Source: Candidatus Pseudobacter hemicellulosilyticus
Lineage (GTDB): Bacteria > Bacteroidota > Bacteroidia > Chitinophagales > Chitinophagaceae
NCBI GenBank assembly: GCA_029202545.1
Contig: CP119311.1
Span: 2,790,001-2,854,000, forward strand
Length of the DNA: 64,000 bases
Direction of reading: 5' to 3'
The notes below the pieces were generated by a model. The model saw only the letters and a list, made by a program, of their open reading frames with translations, was not told the origin of the DNA and ran no database searches. The position numbers and the translations under genes were made by a program. Position 1 is the stretch's first letter. Every line of letters starts with the position of its first letter. Positions 1 through 10,054 of the stretch are shown one piece after another.

Positions 1-1
1 T

Positions 2-2557
2 AATCCGCAAGAAAAGGTTGCTGAGCTTTCCGGTAAAAATGATTCTGCCTCGCGAATAACAGTTAAGCCTTATAAAGAAATAATAATAGGAAAGGCAATC
101 ACAGATTCTGGCTTGCTGATCATTCACAGGGTTGACAATAGATACTATCTTGAAATTCCTGTTAGTTATCTGGGAAAAGATTTTCTCGTAGCAACAAGGA
201 TCTCCAAGGCGGCAGCCGGTAACAGGCCTTTTGACAACCTTCTGGGCTATGCTGGTGACCTGGTGAATGAGAATGTTATTGAGTTTGTTACTGAGCCTGG
301 CAATAAGCTCTTTATTTATAGAAAGTCTTATTCTGAGCGGTCAATGGATAGTTCCGAGAACGGCTTATATCGTTCTGTACACAATTCTAATCTGCAACCT
401 GTAATAGCGGCCTTTGATATTAAAGCATATGGGAAGGACTCTGTTAGCGTCGTAGCTGATTTTACAGAATTTCTGAATGGTGATAACAATCTGCTTTTTT
501 TTGCTGCTATTTTTAAATCTGCTTATTTGGTCAATGCTTACCAGGCAGATAAGTCCTATATAAAAAGCAGTAAGTCTTTTCCTGCCAATGTTGAATTTCA
601 ATGCCTTAAAACATATACAAAATCGGGAACTGAGACCATCAGTTACGAATTGAATACCTCTATTGTTAAATTACCTGATGATATCATGAAGCCCAGGTTT
701 GCAGATGCCAGGGTGGGATATTTTGTAAATGAGTATACAGATTTTGATGCGCCGCAGGGCGCCCAGGTGAGTGCTATGATCACACGCTGGCGCCTTGAAC
801 CCAGAGATGAGGACAAAGATGCTTATCTGAAAGGTAAACTGGTAGAACCCCGAAAACCTATTGTTTATTATATTGACCCTGCAACACCTAAAAAATGGGT
901 TCCCTATATAATTGCAGGGGTTAATGACTGGCAAAAGGCATTTGAGAAGGCTGGTTTCAAAAATGCTATCTATGCTCTTGAAGCACCAGAAAACAACCCT
1001 GAATGGAACCTGTATGACGCCAGGCATAATGCTATTCTGTACAAAGCCTCCGTCATGGCTAATGCCAGTGGCCCACATATCCATGATCCCAGGAGTGGTG
1101 AGATACTGGAGACTCACATCAACCTGTTCCATAATTTGTTTGAGCTGCTGCATGACTGGTATATGGTGCAGGTGGGGCCTAATGATCCACAGGCCAGGAG
1201 AATGGTATTTGAAGACAGCCTCATGGGTAAACTGCTGCGGTTTGCCGTCAGTCATGAGGTTGGGCATACGCTTGGCCTTGCACATAATTTTGGATCGTCC
1301 TCTACTATTTCTGTTGATAGCCTGCGGGAAAAAGAATATGTGAAAAAAAACGGTTTTTGCCCTTCAATCATGGATTATGCGCGGTTCAACTATGTTGCAC
1401 AGCCACAGGATCAGCTGGATGTCCACGATCTGCTTCCCCGGATTGGCGTTTATGATGAATGGGCAATCAATTGGGGTTACCGCTGGATGCCTGAAATTAA
1501 AAGCCGGGAAGAAGAGAAGGCCTTTATGAATAAATGGATCCGTGCTGAACTGGCAAAGGATAACCGGTTATTTTATGGGGGACAGCAATTGATGGTGATC
1601 GATCCCCGTTCGCAGTCAGAAGATTTGGGAAATGATGCTGTTGCTGCCGGGATTTATGGTATTCATAACCTAAAGGTAGTTATGAGTAATCTGATAGAGT
1701 GGACAAAGGAACCGGATGCAGATTATAATTCATTAAGCAGGTTACAGGATCAGGTGATCAATCAGTACCTTCGGTATATTTTCCATGTGTCCAATAATAT
1801 TGGATTATATACGCTAACCCCAAAAACAGTTGAAGAGTCAGGTGCTGTAATAGAGGTTATTCCAAAACAAAAACAAAAGGCCGCTGTGGTATTTCTCCAG
1901 GAGCAATTGTTCAATACTCCGGCCTGGCTGATGAATAAAGAGGTTTTTAGCCGTCTTGGTAAGTATGGTCCGTACATATCTTATATAATCCAGAATCAGT
2001 TATTTGATTACCTGATTGAGTTTGACCGGTATTTCCGTATGAGTATTTTTGAGGCGGATTATCCGGACCAAGCGTACACTTTTGATGAAATGTTGACAGA
2101 TTTTGAGAAGAATATCTGGAAGGAACTTGACCATAAAGTCCCAATTGATTTTTATCGATCAAATTTACAGCGTATTTATCTGGAAAGGCTGCTTGCTGCT
2201 GGTTCTGTAATTGAAGGGAACCCTATATCCAAGGCGTCCTTTGAATTGAAAAAGAGAACGGCATTTCTCTCCATTGTTCAATCTCATGTCAGAAAGACAA
2301 AAGCACTACTGGAAAAATCAATTCCAGCCTATAAGCAGGGTGAGTCAAAAAATCATCTTGTAGGTCTGCTAAATAAATTAAAACAATCCGATGGCCGGTC
2401 TTTGTCTGGTGCAAAGGGGAACGCCAATATGATGAATACTTTCCATAGCGGTAATGTTTTTAAAGCATTTTGTCCCCAGGCAGCTGATAACAGAAATGGA
2501 ATGAGAATACTTTCTGGCTGCTGGACCGAGCTGGATTCGCTTTTTGGGCAGGAGTAG
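2..2557 (+). CDS. Zinc-dependent metalloprotease, 5'-truncated by window edge
   Basis: A large secreted or periplasmic zinc metalloprotease of the Bacteroidota DUF5117/DUF4953 type. The catalytic helix HEVGHTLGLAHNFGSS is encoded from about 1253, giving the HExxHxxGxxH zinc ligands, with a downstream SIMDY-type Met-turn near 1367 (PSIMDYARFN). The frame is open without a stop from base 2, and residues before the first possible internal start (TTG at 113) are protein-like (KPYKEII.. ITDSGLLIIHRVD), so the true start and signal peptide lie left of the window and the TTG should not be taken as the start. About 850 residues are visible, consistent with a family that is usually 800-950 residues. 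It ends 20 bases before a perfect hairpin. Such enzymes often sit near SusC/SusD genes, but the substrate is unknown. Confidence 0.9.
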   Translation, partial: NPQEKVAELSGKNDSASRITVKPYKEIIIGKAITDSGLLIIHRVDNRYYLEIPVSYLGKDFLVATRISKAAAGNRPFDNLLGYAGDLVNENVIEFVTEPGNKLFIYRKSYSERSMDSSENGLYRSVHNSNLQPVIAAFDIKAYGKDSVSVVADFTEFLNGDNNLLFFAAIFKSAYLVNAYQADKSYIKSSKSFPANVEFQCLKTYTKSGTETISYELNTSIVKLPDDIMKPRFADARVGYFVNEYTDFDAPQGAQVSAMITRWRLEPRDEDKDAYLKGKLVEPRKPIVYYIDPATPKKWVPYIIAGVNDWQKAFEKAGFKNAIYALEAPENNPEWNLYDARHNAILYKASVMANASGPHIHDPRSGEILETHINLFHNLFELLHDWYMVQVGPNDPQARRMVFEDSLMGKLLRFAVSHEVGHTLGLAHNFGSSSTISVDSLREKEYVKKNGFCPSIMDYARFNYVAQPQDQLDVHDLLPRIGVYDEWAINWGYRWMPEIKSREEEKAFMNKWIRAELAKDNRLFYGGQQLMVIDPRSQSEDLGNDAVAAGIYGIHNLKVVMSNLIEWTKEPDADYNSLSRLQDQVINQYLRYIFHVSNNIGLYTLTPKTVEESGAVIEVIPKQKQKAAVVFLQEQLFNTPAWLMNKEVFSRLGKYGPYISYIIQNQLFDYLIEFDRYFRMSIFEADYPDQAYTFDEMLTDFEKNIWKELDHKVPIDFYRSNLQRIYLERLLAAGSVIEGNPISKASFELKKRTAFLSIVQSHVRKTKALLEKSIPAYKQGESKNHLVGLLNKLKQSDGRSLSGAKGNANMMNTFHSGNVFKAFCPQAADNRNGMRILSGCWTELDSLFGQE

Positions 2558-2576
2558 ATGCCAGTAATGGGAAAGC

Positions 2577-2612
2577 AAACCGTCGCCAGAATAGCTGGCG
2601 ACGGTTTATTTT
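2577..2612. terminator. Bidirectional intrinsic terminator
   Basis: A perfect 13-bp stem (AAACCGTCGCCAG, 2577-2589, pairing with 2595-2607) with a 5-base loop is followed by a T-rich run. A-rich sequence on the other side lets it serve the converging minus-strand gene that ends at 2623 as well as the metalloprotease. Confidence 0.85.
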
Positions 2613-2622
2613 TAGAAAGAAT

Positions 2623-3060
2623 CTATCTTAGGGTTACTTCAATAGTATAGGTCTGTGTACTTCCATTAACTGTGGCGCTTATGGTGAAGGTGCTGGGCGA
2701 CACAACAGGAAATGTATTCGGGGCTGCAATGTAATAAGCTTTCAGCGCATTATAGAAATTCTGAAGAGAAGTGGCGTCAATGTCCGGAGAGTTCGTGGTG
2801 GATGCGTCATAGGATACACTGATAGCGCGCAGGTTGCTTGAACCTGTACTGGGAATAGAAGTTGTTTGGAAGCTTCCCCAGTTGGATACTACATTGAGCT
2901 GGTCAATCAGGGTGCTGTTGCTGGTGCTTCGCGGGAAGGTGATGCTTGTAGAGAATAGGCTCCATTTGGTTACAGGAGTCTGCGCATCTGCCTTCGTAGC
3001 GCTCAATACCGTAACTGCCAATACCATCATGCCTAATAAGGCGGTTTTCAAACTTTTCAT
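2623..3060 (-). CDS. Small secreted protein of unknown function
   Basis: A 145-residue protein not recognised as a named family. The start chosen is the ATG at 3058-3060, because it begins a clean signal peptide (MKSLKTALLGMMVLAVTVLSA, then ADAQ as likely cleavage site). The longer open frame upstream reads as non-protein sequence. The mature part (about 118 residues) is rich in Ser, Thr and Asn, with alternating hydrophobic stretches at the end (FTISATVNGS, TYTIEVTL) that suggest beta-strands, possibly an Ig-like or lipocalin-sized extracellular domain. It lies alone, converging on the metalloprotease with a shared terminator. Secretion is well supported; function is not. Confidence 0.65.
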   Translation of the reverse strand: MKSLKTALLGMMVLAVTVLSATKADAQTPVTKWSLFSTSITFPRSTSNSTLIDQLNVVSNWGSFQTTSIPSTGSSNLRAISVSYDASTTNSPDIDATSLQNFYNALKAYYIAAPNTFPVVSPSTFTISATVNGSTQTYTIEVTLR

Positions 3061-3544
3061 ACAATAAAATTTAATGATTAAATGATTAATTAATTGATCG
3101 CCGGCTTCAGGGCGCGGACTAAACCCTTCCATGTCATTGCGGGGCATGGAAATTCCCGTTCTGCCTTTGTTGCAACGCCGGCAGTGGTCTTGATGGCCAC
3201 AAGAAGTTTATGGTAAACCGATCCTTTGGCTGAAGGCTGTATAGAACAGCCACAGTCGTGCCTCCCGGAGGAACATACCCACCAGGACATACTACAGTCA
3301 AAGAAAAGGGAAATAAGAACTGCTGACCAGGACGGCCGAAAGGACCGGTCCTTCAATTGCATCTCAACCGTTCAATTGTTGTTTGTGTTGCCGGGCAGCT
3401 TGCGGAGTGCTGTTGACGGCAAAAAGGGAGATTGTTAACGGTTATAGGTGCAAGTTACAGTAAGAAACTATTCCAATCCGGATAAATGATATGCCATTCG
3501 GGAGTTTTATAAATTGCTGCTGTAAAACCTTACAGGCCCATTCC
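3061..3544. other. Gene-poor stretch, no convincing gene
   Basis: Holds the presumed promoter of the small secreted gene at its left end and the 3' side of the AraC gene at its right. A 90-codon minus-strand frame exists (3090-3362), but its residue composition (many Cys, Trp, Ser) and lack of a start context do not support a gene. No repeats or RNA were seen. Confidence 0.5.
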
Positions 3545-3907
3545 TTAGCCCGTTTGCTGCCATTGCTGCTTCTTCCAGACTGCCGGCGATACCTTCATCT
3601 CCTTCTTGAAGAACTTTATGAAATTGGTCTGTGCATGCCGGCCGGTAAAACCAATGTTCAGCCCGATATTCCGGATCGGCTTGTCTTCCAGCAATAATGC
3701 CTTGGCTTTTTCCAGCCTTTGCTGCAGCAGGTAGGCATAAGGTCCCATACCGTAGACCTGCTTAAAAGACTTTTTTAGCTGGTAATCGTTCAGATAGGCC
3801 ATACTGGCTAATTCAGGGATGGTGTAATGGGCCCTGATGTTCTTTTCAATAGCCCTGGCCACAGAATGGATCTTTTCCAGTTCCGTTTCGGATAAGGTGT
3901 GTGTCAT
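3545..3907 (-). CDS. Short AraC-family transcriptional regulator
   Basis: A 120-residue protein made almost only of the AraC/XylS DNA-binding domain. The first helix-turn-helix is YTIPELASMAYLNDYQLKKS followed by FKQVYGMGPYAYLLQQRL; the second is PIRNIGLNIGFTGRHAQTNF followed by IKFFKKEMKVSPAVWKK, the usual end of this domain. The ATG at 3905-3907 is chosen because residues before it in the same frame are not protein-like. Full AraC regulators are 280-300 residues with a ligand domain; stand-alone versions of about 120 residues are common in Chitinophagaceae, so this may be intact rather than truncated. It is transcribed away from the sigma gene at 4315 and could regulate either that locus or something distant. 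Confidence 0.75.
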   Translation of the reverse strand: MTHTLSETELEKIHSVARAIEKNIRAHYTIPELASMAYLNDYQLKKSFKQVYGMGPYAYLLQQRLEKAKALLLEDKPIRNIGLNIGFTGRHAQTNFIKFFKKEMKVSPAVWKKQQWQQTG

Positions 3908-4314
3908 GAATAGGTTCTTTGTTAAGAATAATAGCTGCATACAGGAATGCAAACCAGCGATGGGCCGGTCTGGCGCTTTATTCTCTTGTTGTGGGCATGA
4001 CAGGCTGCTTTCAGCATATGCAGAGGAGGGTAGGCTGAAAACAAGGTCGTTGATGAGAGCTGGCGTTATTGCAAGTGAACTAAAATTACCAATTGAGCCG
4101 GATGAATGTTTACCCAACGGATCAGTTTTTTGCACTCATACAGATTTTCTCTTATGCGGCCCACTATTTACCGGCAGAAAGCAGGGCTGTTCATTCCCTT
4201 TTCCATCTTCTTTTCTTGTCCCAAAATCTATGCCGTCCGTAAAATGATTTTTTTTAAATTTGTTCAGCACGATTTTTGATCATAGTTTACATTACCCAAA
4301 ACGACCCTGCATTA
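3908..4314. other. Divergent intergenic region between araC-like gene and sigma gene
   Basis: About 400 bases with no supported gene. Open frames on both strands here have non-protein composition. It should contain the promoters of the short AraC regulator (minus) and of the first sigma/FecR/Sus locus (plus). No clear operator dyad was found by eye. Confidence 0.45.
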
Positions 4315-4896
4315 GTGGCGCAGTACCCATCATATGATGAAAAGGAATTGCTGTTGCTGGTAGCCTCCGGCAATGAACAGGCCTTCCGCACGCTGGTCCA
4401 TGACTATTCCGGGCTCGTTTTCAAATTTATCTACCAACACCTGGAAGACAGGCCCCTGGCCGAAGAGATTGTCCAGGATATCTTCCTCCGTATCTGGCTT
4501 TCCAGGGAAAAACTCGGCCAGCTGCATAGTTTCCGCTCCTTTTTATTGATCGTTTCCCGTAATCATGTCTTCAACGCCATTAAGAAAATGGTCCGGGAAA
4601 AGAACCGGGAATGGGACTGGCTGCCATCGCCTGAACCCAATGAAAGCTCCATCCAGGAACAGGAACAACTTTTCCAGCTGGTAGAACAGGCTGTTGAACA
4701 ACTGCCCCCCCAGCAACAGAAAGCCTGGACCCTTTGCCGCCAAACCGGCCTCAAATATGAACAGGCCGCGGCCGAGATGCATGTTTCCAGGGACGCCGTC
4801 AAAAAATACCTGCGCTATGCCAATGACTCCATCAAAAAATATGTCCTGAACAAGACCTCAATTGGATGCTGGTGCCTTTTTTTCTTTTCCCGATAA
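4315..4896 (+). CDS. ECF-type sigma-70 factor of a SusCD locus
   Basis: An extracytoplasmic-function RNA polymerase sigma factor of the Bacteroidota type, about 193 residues. Region 2 is visible at roughly residues 20-75 (DYSGLVFKFIYQHLEDRPLA, then EEIVQDIFLRIWLSREKL). Region 4 is near the C-terminus, with LPPQQQKAWTLCRQTGLKYE and a helix-turn-helix in AAAEMHVSRDAVKKYLRYA. There is no ATG in a sensible place. GTG at 4315 gives a standard N-terminus (MAQYPSYDEKELLLLVASG); TTG at 4276 is an alternative adding 13 residues. The FecR gene follows 70 bases later, then SusC and SusD, the usual order for a sigma factor held by its cognate FecR and released when the STN-bearing SusC binds its glycan. 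Confidence 0.9.
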   Translation: MAQYPSYDEKELLLLVASGNEQAFRTLVHDYSGLVFKFIYQHLEDRPLAEEIVQDIFLRIWLSREKLGQLHSFRSFLLIVSRNHVFNAIKKMVREKNREWDWLPSPEPNESSIQEQEQLFQLVEQAVEQLPPQQQKAWTLCRQTGLKYEQAAAEMHVSRDAVKKYLRYANDSIKKYVLNKTSIGCWCLFFFSR

Positions 4897-4966
4897 AAAA
4901 TCTGACCGGGCATATCCCCTTTTTGCCCGACTGGTTGTCTCTTGATATATAACCAACTATAATCAG

Positions 4967-6184
4967 ATGGTGGATCCCAGACTGGAAGTATTGTATCAGA
5001 AATGGTTCAACAAGACCGCCACTCCGCAGGAAAAGGCGGAATTGCTGGCCTTGCTGGAAGCTGGCGCCTCCCGGGCGGAGCTGGACCCCCTGATCAACAG
5101 GATCTGGGAAGATCTCCAGGAAACCGGCGCTGATCTTTATTCCTATAGCGATAAACAACAGCTGGCAGATTCTATCCTGCAGGAATTTCCGGCAACGCCA
5201 GTGCTGGTCCAACCCGCTAAAAGGGTTTGGATGGTCCGCCTGGCCTGGGCTGCAGCAGCTGTTGTGGCTGTGTCTGGCAGCCTGCTGTTATGGGGGCTCA
5301 CCGGTCGCAAACCTGCGACCCCTGTACAACTGGTCGCTGCTCCTGCCAGTAGTCCTTCCGAGATACAGCCCGGTCGCAACGGCGCTGTACTCACCCTGGC
5401 TGATGGCCGGCAGATCCTGCTGGACAGCGCCGGCAATGGCCTTATTGGCCAGCAGCAGGGCGCACAGATAACATTAAAAAATGATCAGCTGGTCTATGAA
5501 GGCAATGCTATTCCTGCCGGCGAAATGATCTATAATATTATGGTCACTCCCAAGGGAAGACAATTCCAGCTGCTGCTGCCGGATGGTTCCCGGGTCTGGC
5601 TCAATGCCGCCAGCAGCATCCGCTACCCGGTAGCTTTTACCGGTCAGGAAAGAAGGGTAGAAGTGAAAGGCGAAGCGTATTTCGAGATCCACCCGGACAA
5701 GGCCAGGCCTTTTGTGGTGGCCACAAAACAGCAGGAAGTGCAGGTGCTGGGCACCAGCTTCAATGTCAACGCTTATGAGGATGAGGGAACTGAAAGGACA
5801 ACCCTGGTAGAAGGCAGGATAAGTGTTGAGCCTTCGCCCGCTACTGATGCTGCCGCTCCCTGGCAGCCTGTCCTCCTGCAGCAGGGTCAGCAGGCCAGGA
5901 TCAATGGCCGGCAGCAGCCAGCGCTGACCAATAACCAGGCAGAAGCTGCTACAGCCTGGAAGAATGGTTATTTCAATGTGGAGAATATGCCCTTCGACCA
6001 GGTAATGAAACAACTGGAGCGTTGGTATGATATACAGGTACTGTATGACAAGGGTATTCCCAATATCAGCTTTGTGGGTGGATTAAGCCGCAACCTGACG
6101 CTGGAAGCCCTGATCAGGACGCTTGAAGTTTCTGAAGTGCATTTTAAAATGGAAGCAGGCCGCCGGCTTGTAGTATATCAATAA
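4967..6184 (+). CDS. FecR-family anti-sigma factor
   Basis: An inner-membrane anti-sigma factor of 405 residues. A short cytoplasmic N-terminal part (residues 1-85) would bind the sigma factor. One membrane segment lies near residues 87-110 (VWMVRLAWAAAAVVAVSGSL). The periplasmic FecR domain follows, with the typical LLPDGSRVWLNAASSIRYP, VKGEAYFEI and VLGTSFNVNAYEDE stretches. A C-terminal DUF4974-type domain (PFDQVMKQLERWYDIQVLYD onward) is the expected contact for the STN domain of the SusC encoded downstream. Length and domain order are those of a full-size member. Confidence 0.93.
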   Translation: MVDPRLEVLYQKWFNKTATPQEKAELLALLEAGASRAELDPLINRIWEDLQETGADLYSYSDKQQLADSILQEFPATPVLVQPAKRVWMVRLAWAAAAVVAVSGSLLLWGLTGRKPATPVQLVAAPASSPSEIQPGRNGAVLTLADGRQILLDSAGNGLIGQQQGAQITLKNDQLVYEGNAIPAGEMIYNIMVTPKGRQFQLLLPDGSRVWLNAASSIRYPVAFTGQERRVEVKGEAYFEIHPDKARPFVVATKQQEVQVLGTSFNVNAYEDEGTERTTLVEGRISVEPSPATDAAAPWQPVLLQQGQQARINGRQQPALTNNQAEAATAWKNGYFNVENMPFDQVMKQLERWYDIQVLYDKGIPNISFVGGLSRNLTLEALIRTLEVSEVHFKMEAGRRLVVYQ

Positions 6185-6332
6185 GTTTCAAACTATTCAT
6201 TGCTGCCAGAAATGAAACCGGACCATGCGGCAACATGATCCGGATAATACTTCCTGTTTACAGGAAGTGATTCGTTCTGGCATCAGGAACCGTTCGTTAA
6301 AAGGCTTCTTATCACCAAAACTTGTGCAAATT

Positions 6333-9300
6333 ATGCAAAAAACTGTTTATCCTGGACGGGGGGCATTCCAAAGCTTCCCGGACAGTGTTTCCTGCTTACC
6401 GGCGCCGAAGCGCAGGCCCGGCGGCAAGGGAAGGAAAATACTCATGGCAATGAAACTAACTACTTTATTCGTGATGGTCTGCTGTTTACAGGTGTCTGCA
6501 AACAGTAATGCTCAGACGATCACCCTTTCCGGAAAAAACCTGCCACTGGCCACGGTCTTTTCCGCCATTAAGAAGCAAACCGGCTTTATTGTTTTCTGCA
6601 ATAAAGACCTACTGGAGAATGCCCGCCCTGTAACCTGCTCGGTAGCCAATATGCCACTCACCGAATTCCTGGACATGGCTTTGAAAGAGCAGCCCCTCTC
6701 TTACCTGGTAGAGGATAAAACCATTGTTATGATGCGGCGCAATGTTCCGGAAGAGAAACCAGCCAGCCCCTTCCTGACCCTGCTGATCAGCATCTCCGGC
6801 CAGTTGATCAATGCCGATACCAAAGAGCCGATAGGTTCTGCATCCGTGTCTGTCAAGAACACGAAGCACGGCACCACCTCGGATGCCTCCGGTAATTTTA
6901 CCCTCGGTAATGTGGATGAGAAAGCCACGCTGGTCATCAGTTCCGTTGGCTTTACGCCATTTGAGATCCCTGTGGCCCGGCTGATGGCCATCCCTGCCGG
7001 TGGCAATGAAGCCGTAGGCGCCAACCTGCTTCACCGGAACAGCAATGGGAGTTTTATGCTGGAACTGAAAGCCCTGCCTTCCGCATTGGAAGAAGTGGTA
7101 GTACTGGCCTTTGGTTCGGTCAAGAAAAAAGACCTGACCGGTTCTGTTTCCACTGTGTCTGCCAATGTGATCAGCCAGCAGCACGTAACTACTTTATCAA
7201 GGGCGCTGGAAGGAACTGCTGCCGGCCTGCAACTGTCCACGTCTTCCGGCCAGCCCGGCAGTGAGGCCAATATCCGCGTCCGTGGGCTTGGTTCTTTATC
7301 TGCCGGTTCTGAACCACTGGTGGTGGTGGACGGTGTTCCCGCTGCTTTTCCACTCTCTTCCTATAACCCTGCAGATATTGAATCCATTGTGATCTCCAAG
7401 GATGCGGCTTCCAACTCCCTCTATGGTTCCCGCGCATCCAATGGGGTGATCCTGGTCACCACCAAGAAAGGCAACAGGGGAAAGACCAAGATCAACTTCG
7501 ATGTTCGTCTTGGACAGAACAGCCAGGGCGTTCCGGATTTTGATATTATCAAGGACCCGGCAGAATATTATGAGATCGCCTGGAAAAGTATTTACAACTA
7601 CGTCCGCTATAATAATGAAACCCCGGCCGCCGGCCTGCACCTGGATGATGCCGCAGCCAGGCAATATGCCAGCAATAACCTGTTCCGGGCTAATGCCGCT
7701 ACCCTACAGAATCCCAACTACCTGGGCAACTATATGCTCTATAAGATCCCGGATGGCACTACCCTGATTGATCCTGCTACCGGCAAGGTTCGCAGTGATG
7801 CGCAGCTGCTGTATTATGACGACTGGAACGACTATTTCATTAAGAAGTCGACCAGTCAGCAATACAACGTAAGCCTCAGCGGTGGGAATGATAAGACCGA
7901 TTATTTTATGTCGGTAGGTTATATGAGCGATCCCTCTTATGTGATGGGCTCGGATTTCAACCGCTACAACGCCCGTCTGAAAGTAAATACCAGTATCACC
8001 AAATGGCTCAAAGGCGGTATGAATATTTCTTACGCCCGCCGTTATTCCAATATTCCCAATTATTCCGGAGGTACTGTTAATACCAACGTATTTGCGTTCA
8101 AGGATTATTTTGCTCCCATCTGGGCGCTCTATGCGCACAATGAGGATGGCAGTATCAAACACAATGCCGCCGGCGAAGTGATGTATGACCTGGGTACCGG
8201 CGAGACCTGGTCGCCCTATGGCGCCACCCGCCGCGCCAGCTTTACCGGGTACAGCCCGGCCGTTTATTTTGAGAAGGACCTTACAGAGCAGACCTATGAT
8301 GATTTCTCTGGTCGCGCTTTCCTGGAAGCCCGCTTTCTCAAAGACTTTTCTTTCAAAGTAGATTTCTCTATCGATAATATCTACACCTATAACCGGACCT
8401 ACGGCAACAACGAAAGCGGTACTGCCGCCCGGGATTACCAGGGAATGGTCTCCGGCTACTGGGCCAAATCCATGACCTTGAATACCGTTCAGATACTGAA
8501 CTGGAACAAGGAACTGGGCAACCACCATATTGATGTGCTGGCCGGTCATGAATACCGCTGGGCCAAGAATGACTATATGAGTGGTTCCAAGTCGCTGATG
8601 TTTGCGCCCGATAATCCGGACATGACCAATGCCATCCGCATCAACAGTCTCACCGGCAACGGGTCCAAATATGGTCTGGAAGGTTACCTGGCTCGTGCCA
8701 ACTATGATTTCGACAGCAAATATTATCTCACCGCCAGTATCCGTACGGATGGTTCTTCCAATTTCCGGTACGACAAATGGGGGACTTTCTGGTCCCTGGG
8801 CGGCGCCTGGCGTATCTCCCAGGAAAAGTTCATGCTCCCGCTGGGCGACTGGCTCACCGAGCTGAAACTTCGTGGCAGCTACGGCACCCTGGGCAACCAG
8901 AACGTAGGCGCCAACCGCTGGACCGATATCTGGGCTATCTCCAATACGGGCTCTATCGAAAACCCGGTACTGGGTATTTACCAGTCGTCCGTAGGCAATA
9001 CCGCGCTCACCTGGGAAAGCAATAATGTCTGGAACATTGGTGCGGATATCCGTCTCTGGGATCGGTTGTCACTGACAGTGGATTATTTCCGCCGTAAGAC
9101 CATCGACATGCTCTGGGCCAAGCCCCTGCCTGCTTCTACGGGCCAGTCTACCAAACTGGAGAACGTAGCGGCCCTGCAGAACACGGGATATGAAGTGGAA
9201 CTGGGGTATGAGCTGATCCGCTCCAAAGACCTGCACTGGTCTGTTAACCTGATGGCTTCTCACTATGAAAACAAACTGCTCTCCATCCCGGCAGGCGTAG

Positions 9301-10049
9301 GCTCTGCCAGCCTCAATGGAAACTATGAGGAAGGCAACTACCTGCGTGGTGAAGGCAAGGACTACTATAACCTGTATATGTACAAATATGCCGGTGTGGA
9401 CAAGAATACCGGTGAAGGCCTCCTGTATAAAGAACTGCGGGCGACAGACAATCTCTCCCTGTACCCCGGTAAAAGTGTAGGAGATATTGTGACCACCAAA
9501 GGCAGTGATGGTACCAAGTTTGAAATGGGTACCGCTTCACCGGATCTTGTAGGCGGGTTCAATACCCAGCTGCAATACAAGAACTTCGATTTTTCTGTAT
9601 TGACCAGCTGGCAGATCGGCGGACAGATCATTTCTCTCACTTATCAGAACCTGACCCTGAACCGTCTCCTGGGTGTACACAAGGATATGGCCAAAGGATG
9701 GACACCGGAAAACCCGGATTCCAATATCCCGATGTTCATGAACGGTGCAGTGAATTATTTCAACAGGCCCGTGGGCGGCGCACAGGGACAGTATTCCGAC
9801 TGGGCCATGTTTGACGCCTCTTACTTCAATATCAAGAACGTGATGCTGGGCTACCGCCTGCCACAAGACCTTGCCCGGAGGAACGGTATTGAATCCCTGC
9901 GTGTTTTCTTCAGCGTGGAAAATCTGCATTTGTTCTCGGCCAAGAAAGGGCTGGATCCCCGCACCTCCTTTGATGGCGGCTCCACGCTGTCTGCCTTTGG
10001 TTTCCCGCAAACCCGCACCATCACTTTTGGTCTTAACCTGGGCCTCTAA
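6333..10049 (+). CDS. SusC/RagA TonB-linked outer-membrane receptor with STN domain
   Basis: A glycan or ligand-importing TonB-dependent outer-membrane barrel of about 1238 residues. The ATG at 6333 is preferred (MQKTVYPGRGAFQSF..); the frame upstream to 6225 is not protein-like. Order: signal sequence (MKLTTLFVMVCCLQVSANSN), STN domain (ITLSGKNLPLATVFSAIKKQ to the TIVMM stretch), carboxypeptidase-regulatory-like domain (ISGQLINADTKEPIGSASVS), TonB box near EEVVVLAFGS, plug with IRVRGLGSLSAGSEPLVVVDG and NGVILVTTKKG, then the barrel ending in a typical aromatic-rich strand (TITFGLNLGL). The STN domain indicates trans-envelope signalling to the FecR and sigma pair just upstream. SusD follows after 5 bases. 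Confidence 0.96.
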   Translation: MQKTVYPGRGAFQSFPDSVSCLPAPKRRPGGKGRKILMAMKLTTLFVMVCCLQVSANSNAQTITLSGKNLPLATVFSAIKKQTGFIVFCNKDLLENARPVTCSVANMPLTEFLDMALKEQPLSYLVEDKTIVMMRRNVPEEKPASPFLTLLISISGQLINADTKEPIGSASVSVKNTKHGTTSDASGNFTLGNVDEKATLVISSVGFTPFEIPVARLMAIPAGGNEAVGANLLHRNSNGSFMLELKALPSALEEVVVLAFGSVKKKDLTGSVSTVSANVISQQHVTTLSRALEGTAAGLQLSTSSGQPGSEANIRVRGLGSLSAGSEPLVVVDGVPAAFPLSSYNPADIESIVISKDAASNSLYGSRASNGVILVTTKKGNRGKTKINFDVRLGQNSQGVPDFDIIKDPAEYYEIAWKSIYNYVRYNNETPAAGLHLDDAAARQYASNNLFRANAATLQNPNYLGNYMLYKIPDGTTLIDPATGKVRSDAQLLYYDDWNDYFIKKSTSQQYNVSLSGGNDKTDYFMSVGYMSDPSYVMGSDFNRYNARLKVNTSITKWLKGGMNISYARRYSNIPNYSGGTVNTNVFAFKDYFAPIWALYAHNEDGSIKHNAAGEVMYDLGTGETWSPYGATRRASFTGYSPAVYFEKDLTEQTYDDFSGRAFLEARFLKDFSFKVDFSIDNIYTYNRTYGNNESGTAARDYQGMVSGYWAKSMTLNTVQILNWNKELGNHHIDVLAGHEYRWAKNDYMSGSKSLMFAPDNPDMTNAIRINSLTGNGSKYGLEGYLARANYDFDSKYYLTASIRTDGSSNFRYDKWGTFWSLGGAWRISQEKFMLPLGDWLTELKLRGSYGTLGNQNVGANRWTDIWAISNTGSIENPVLGIYQSSVGNTALTWESNNVWNIGADIRLWDRLSLTVDYFRRKTIDMLWAKPLPASTGQSTKLENVAALQNTGYEVELGYELIRSKDLHWSVNLMASHYENKLLSIPAGVGSASLNGNYEEGNYLRGEGKDYYNLYMYKYAGVDKNTGEGLLYKELRATDNLSLYPGKSVGDIVTTKGSDGTKFEMGTASPDLVGGFNTQLQYKNFDFSVLTSWQIGGQIISLTYQNLTLNRLLGVHKDMAKGWTPENPDSNIPMFMNGAVNYFNRPVGGAQGQYSDWAMFDASYFNIKNVMLGYRLPQDLARRNGIESLRVFFSVENLHLFSAKKGLDPRTSFDGGSTLSAFGFPQTRTITFGLNLGL

Positions 10050-10054
10050 ATGAA

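Noticed and set aside
113..115. TTG as start of the metalloprotease
   Set aside because: The frame is open and protein-like to the left edge, so the gene begins outside the window.
3090..3362. 90-codon minus-strand frame
   Set aside because: Rich in Cys, Trp and Ser in the first half, no domain, and it overlaps the likely promoter of the secreted protein gene.
3837..4247. 136-codon plus-strand frame
   Set aside because: Partly antisense to the AraC gene; residue pattern is not protein-like.
6225..6332. Longer N-terminus of the first SusC
   Set aside because: Residues before MQKTV are not signal-like and do not match SusC N-termini.
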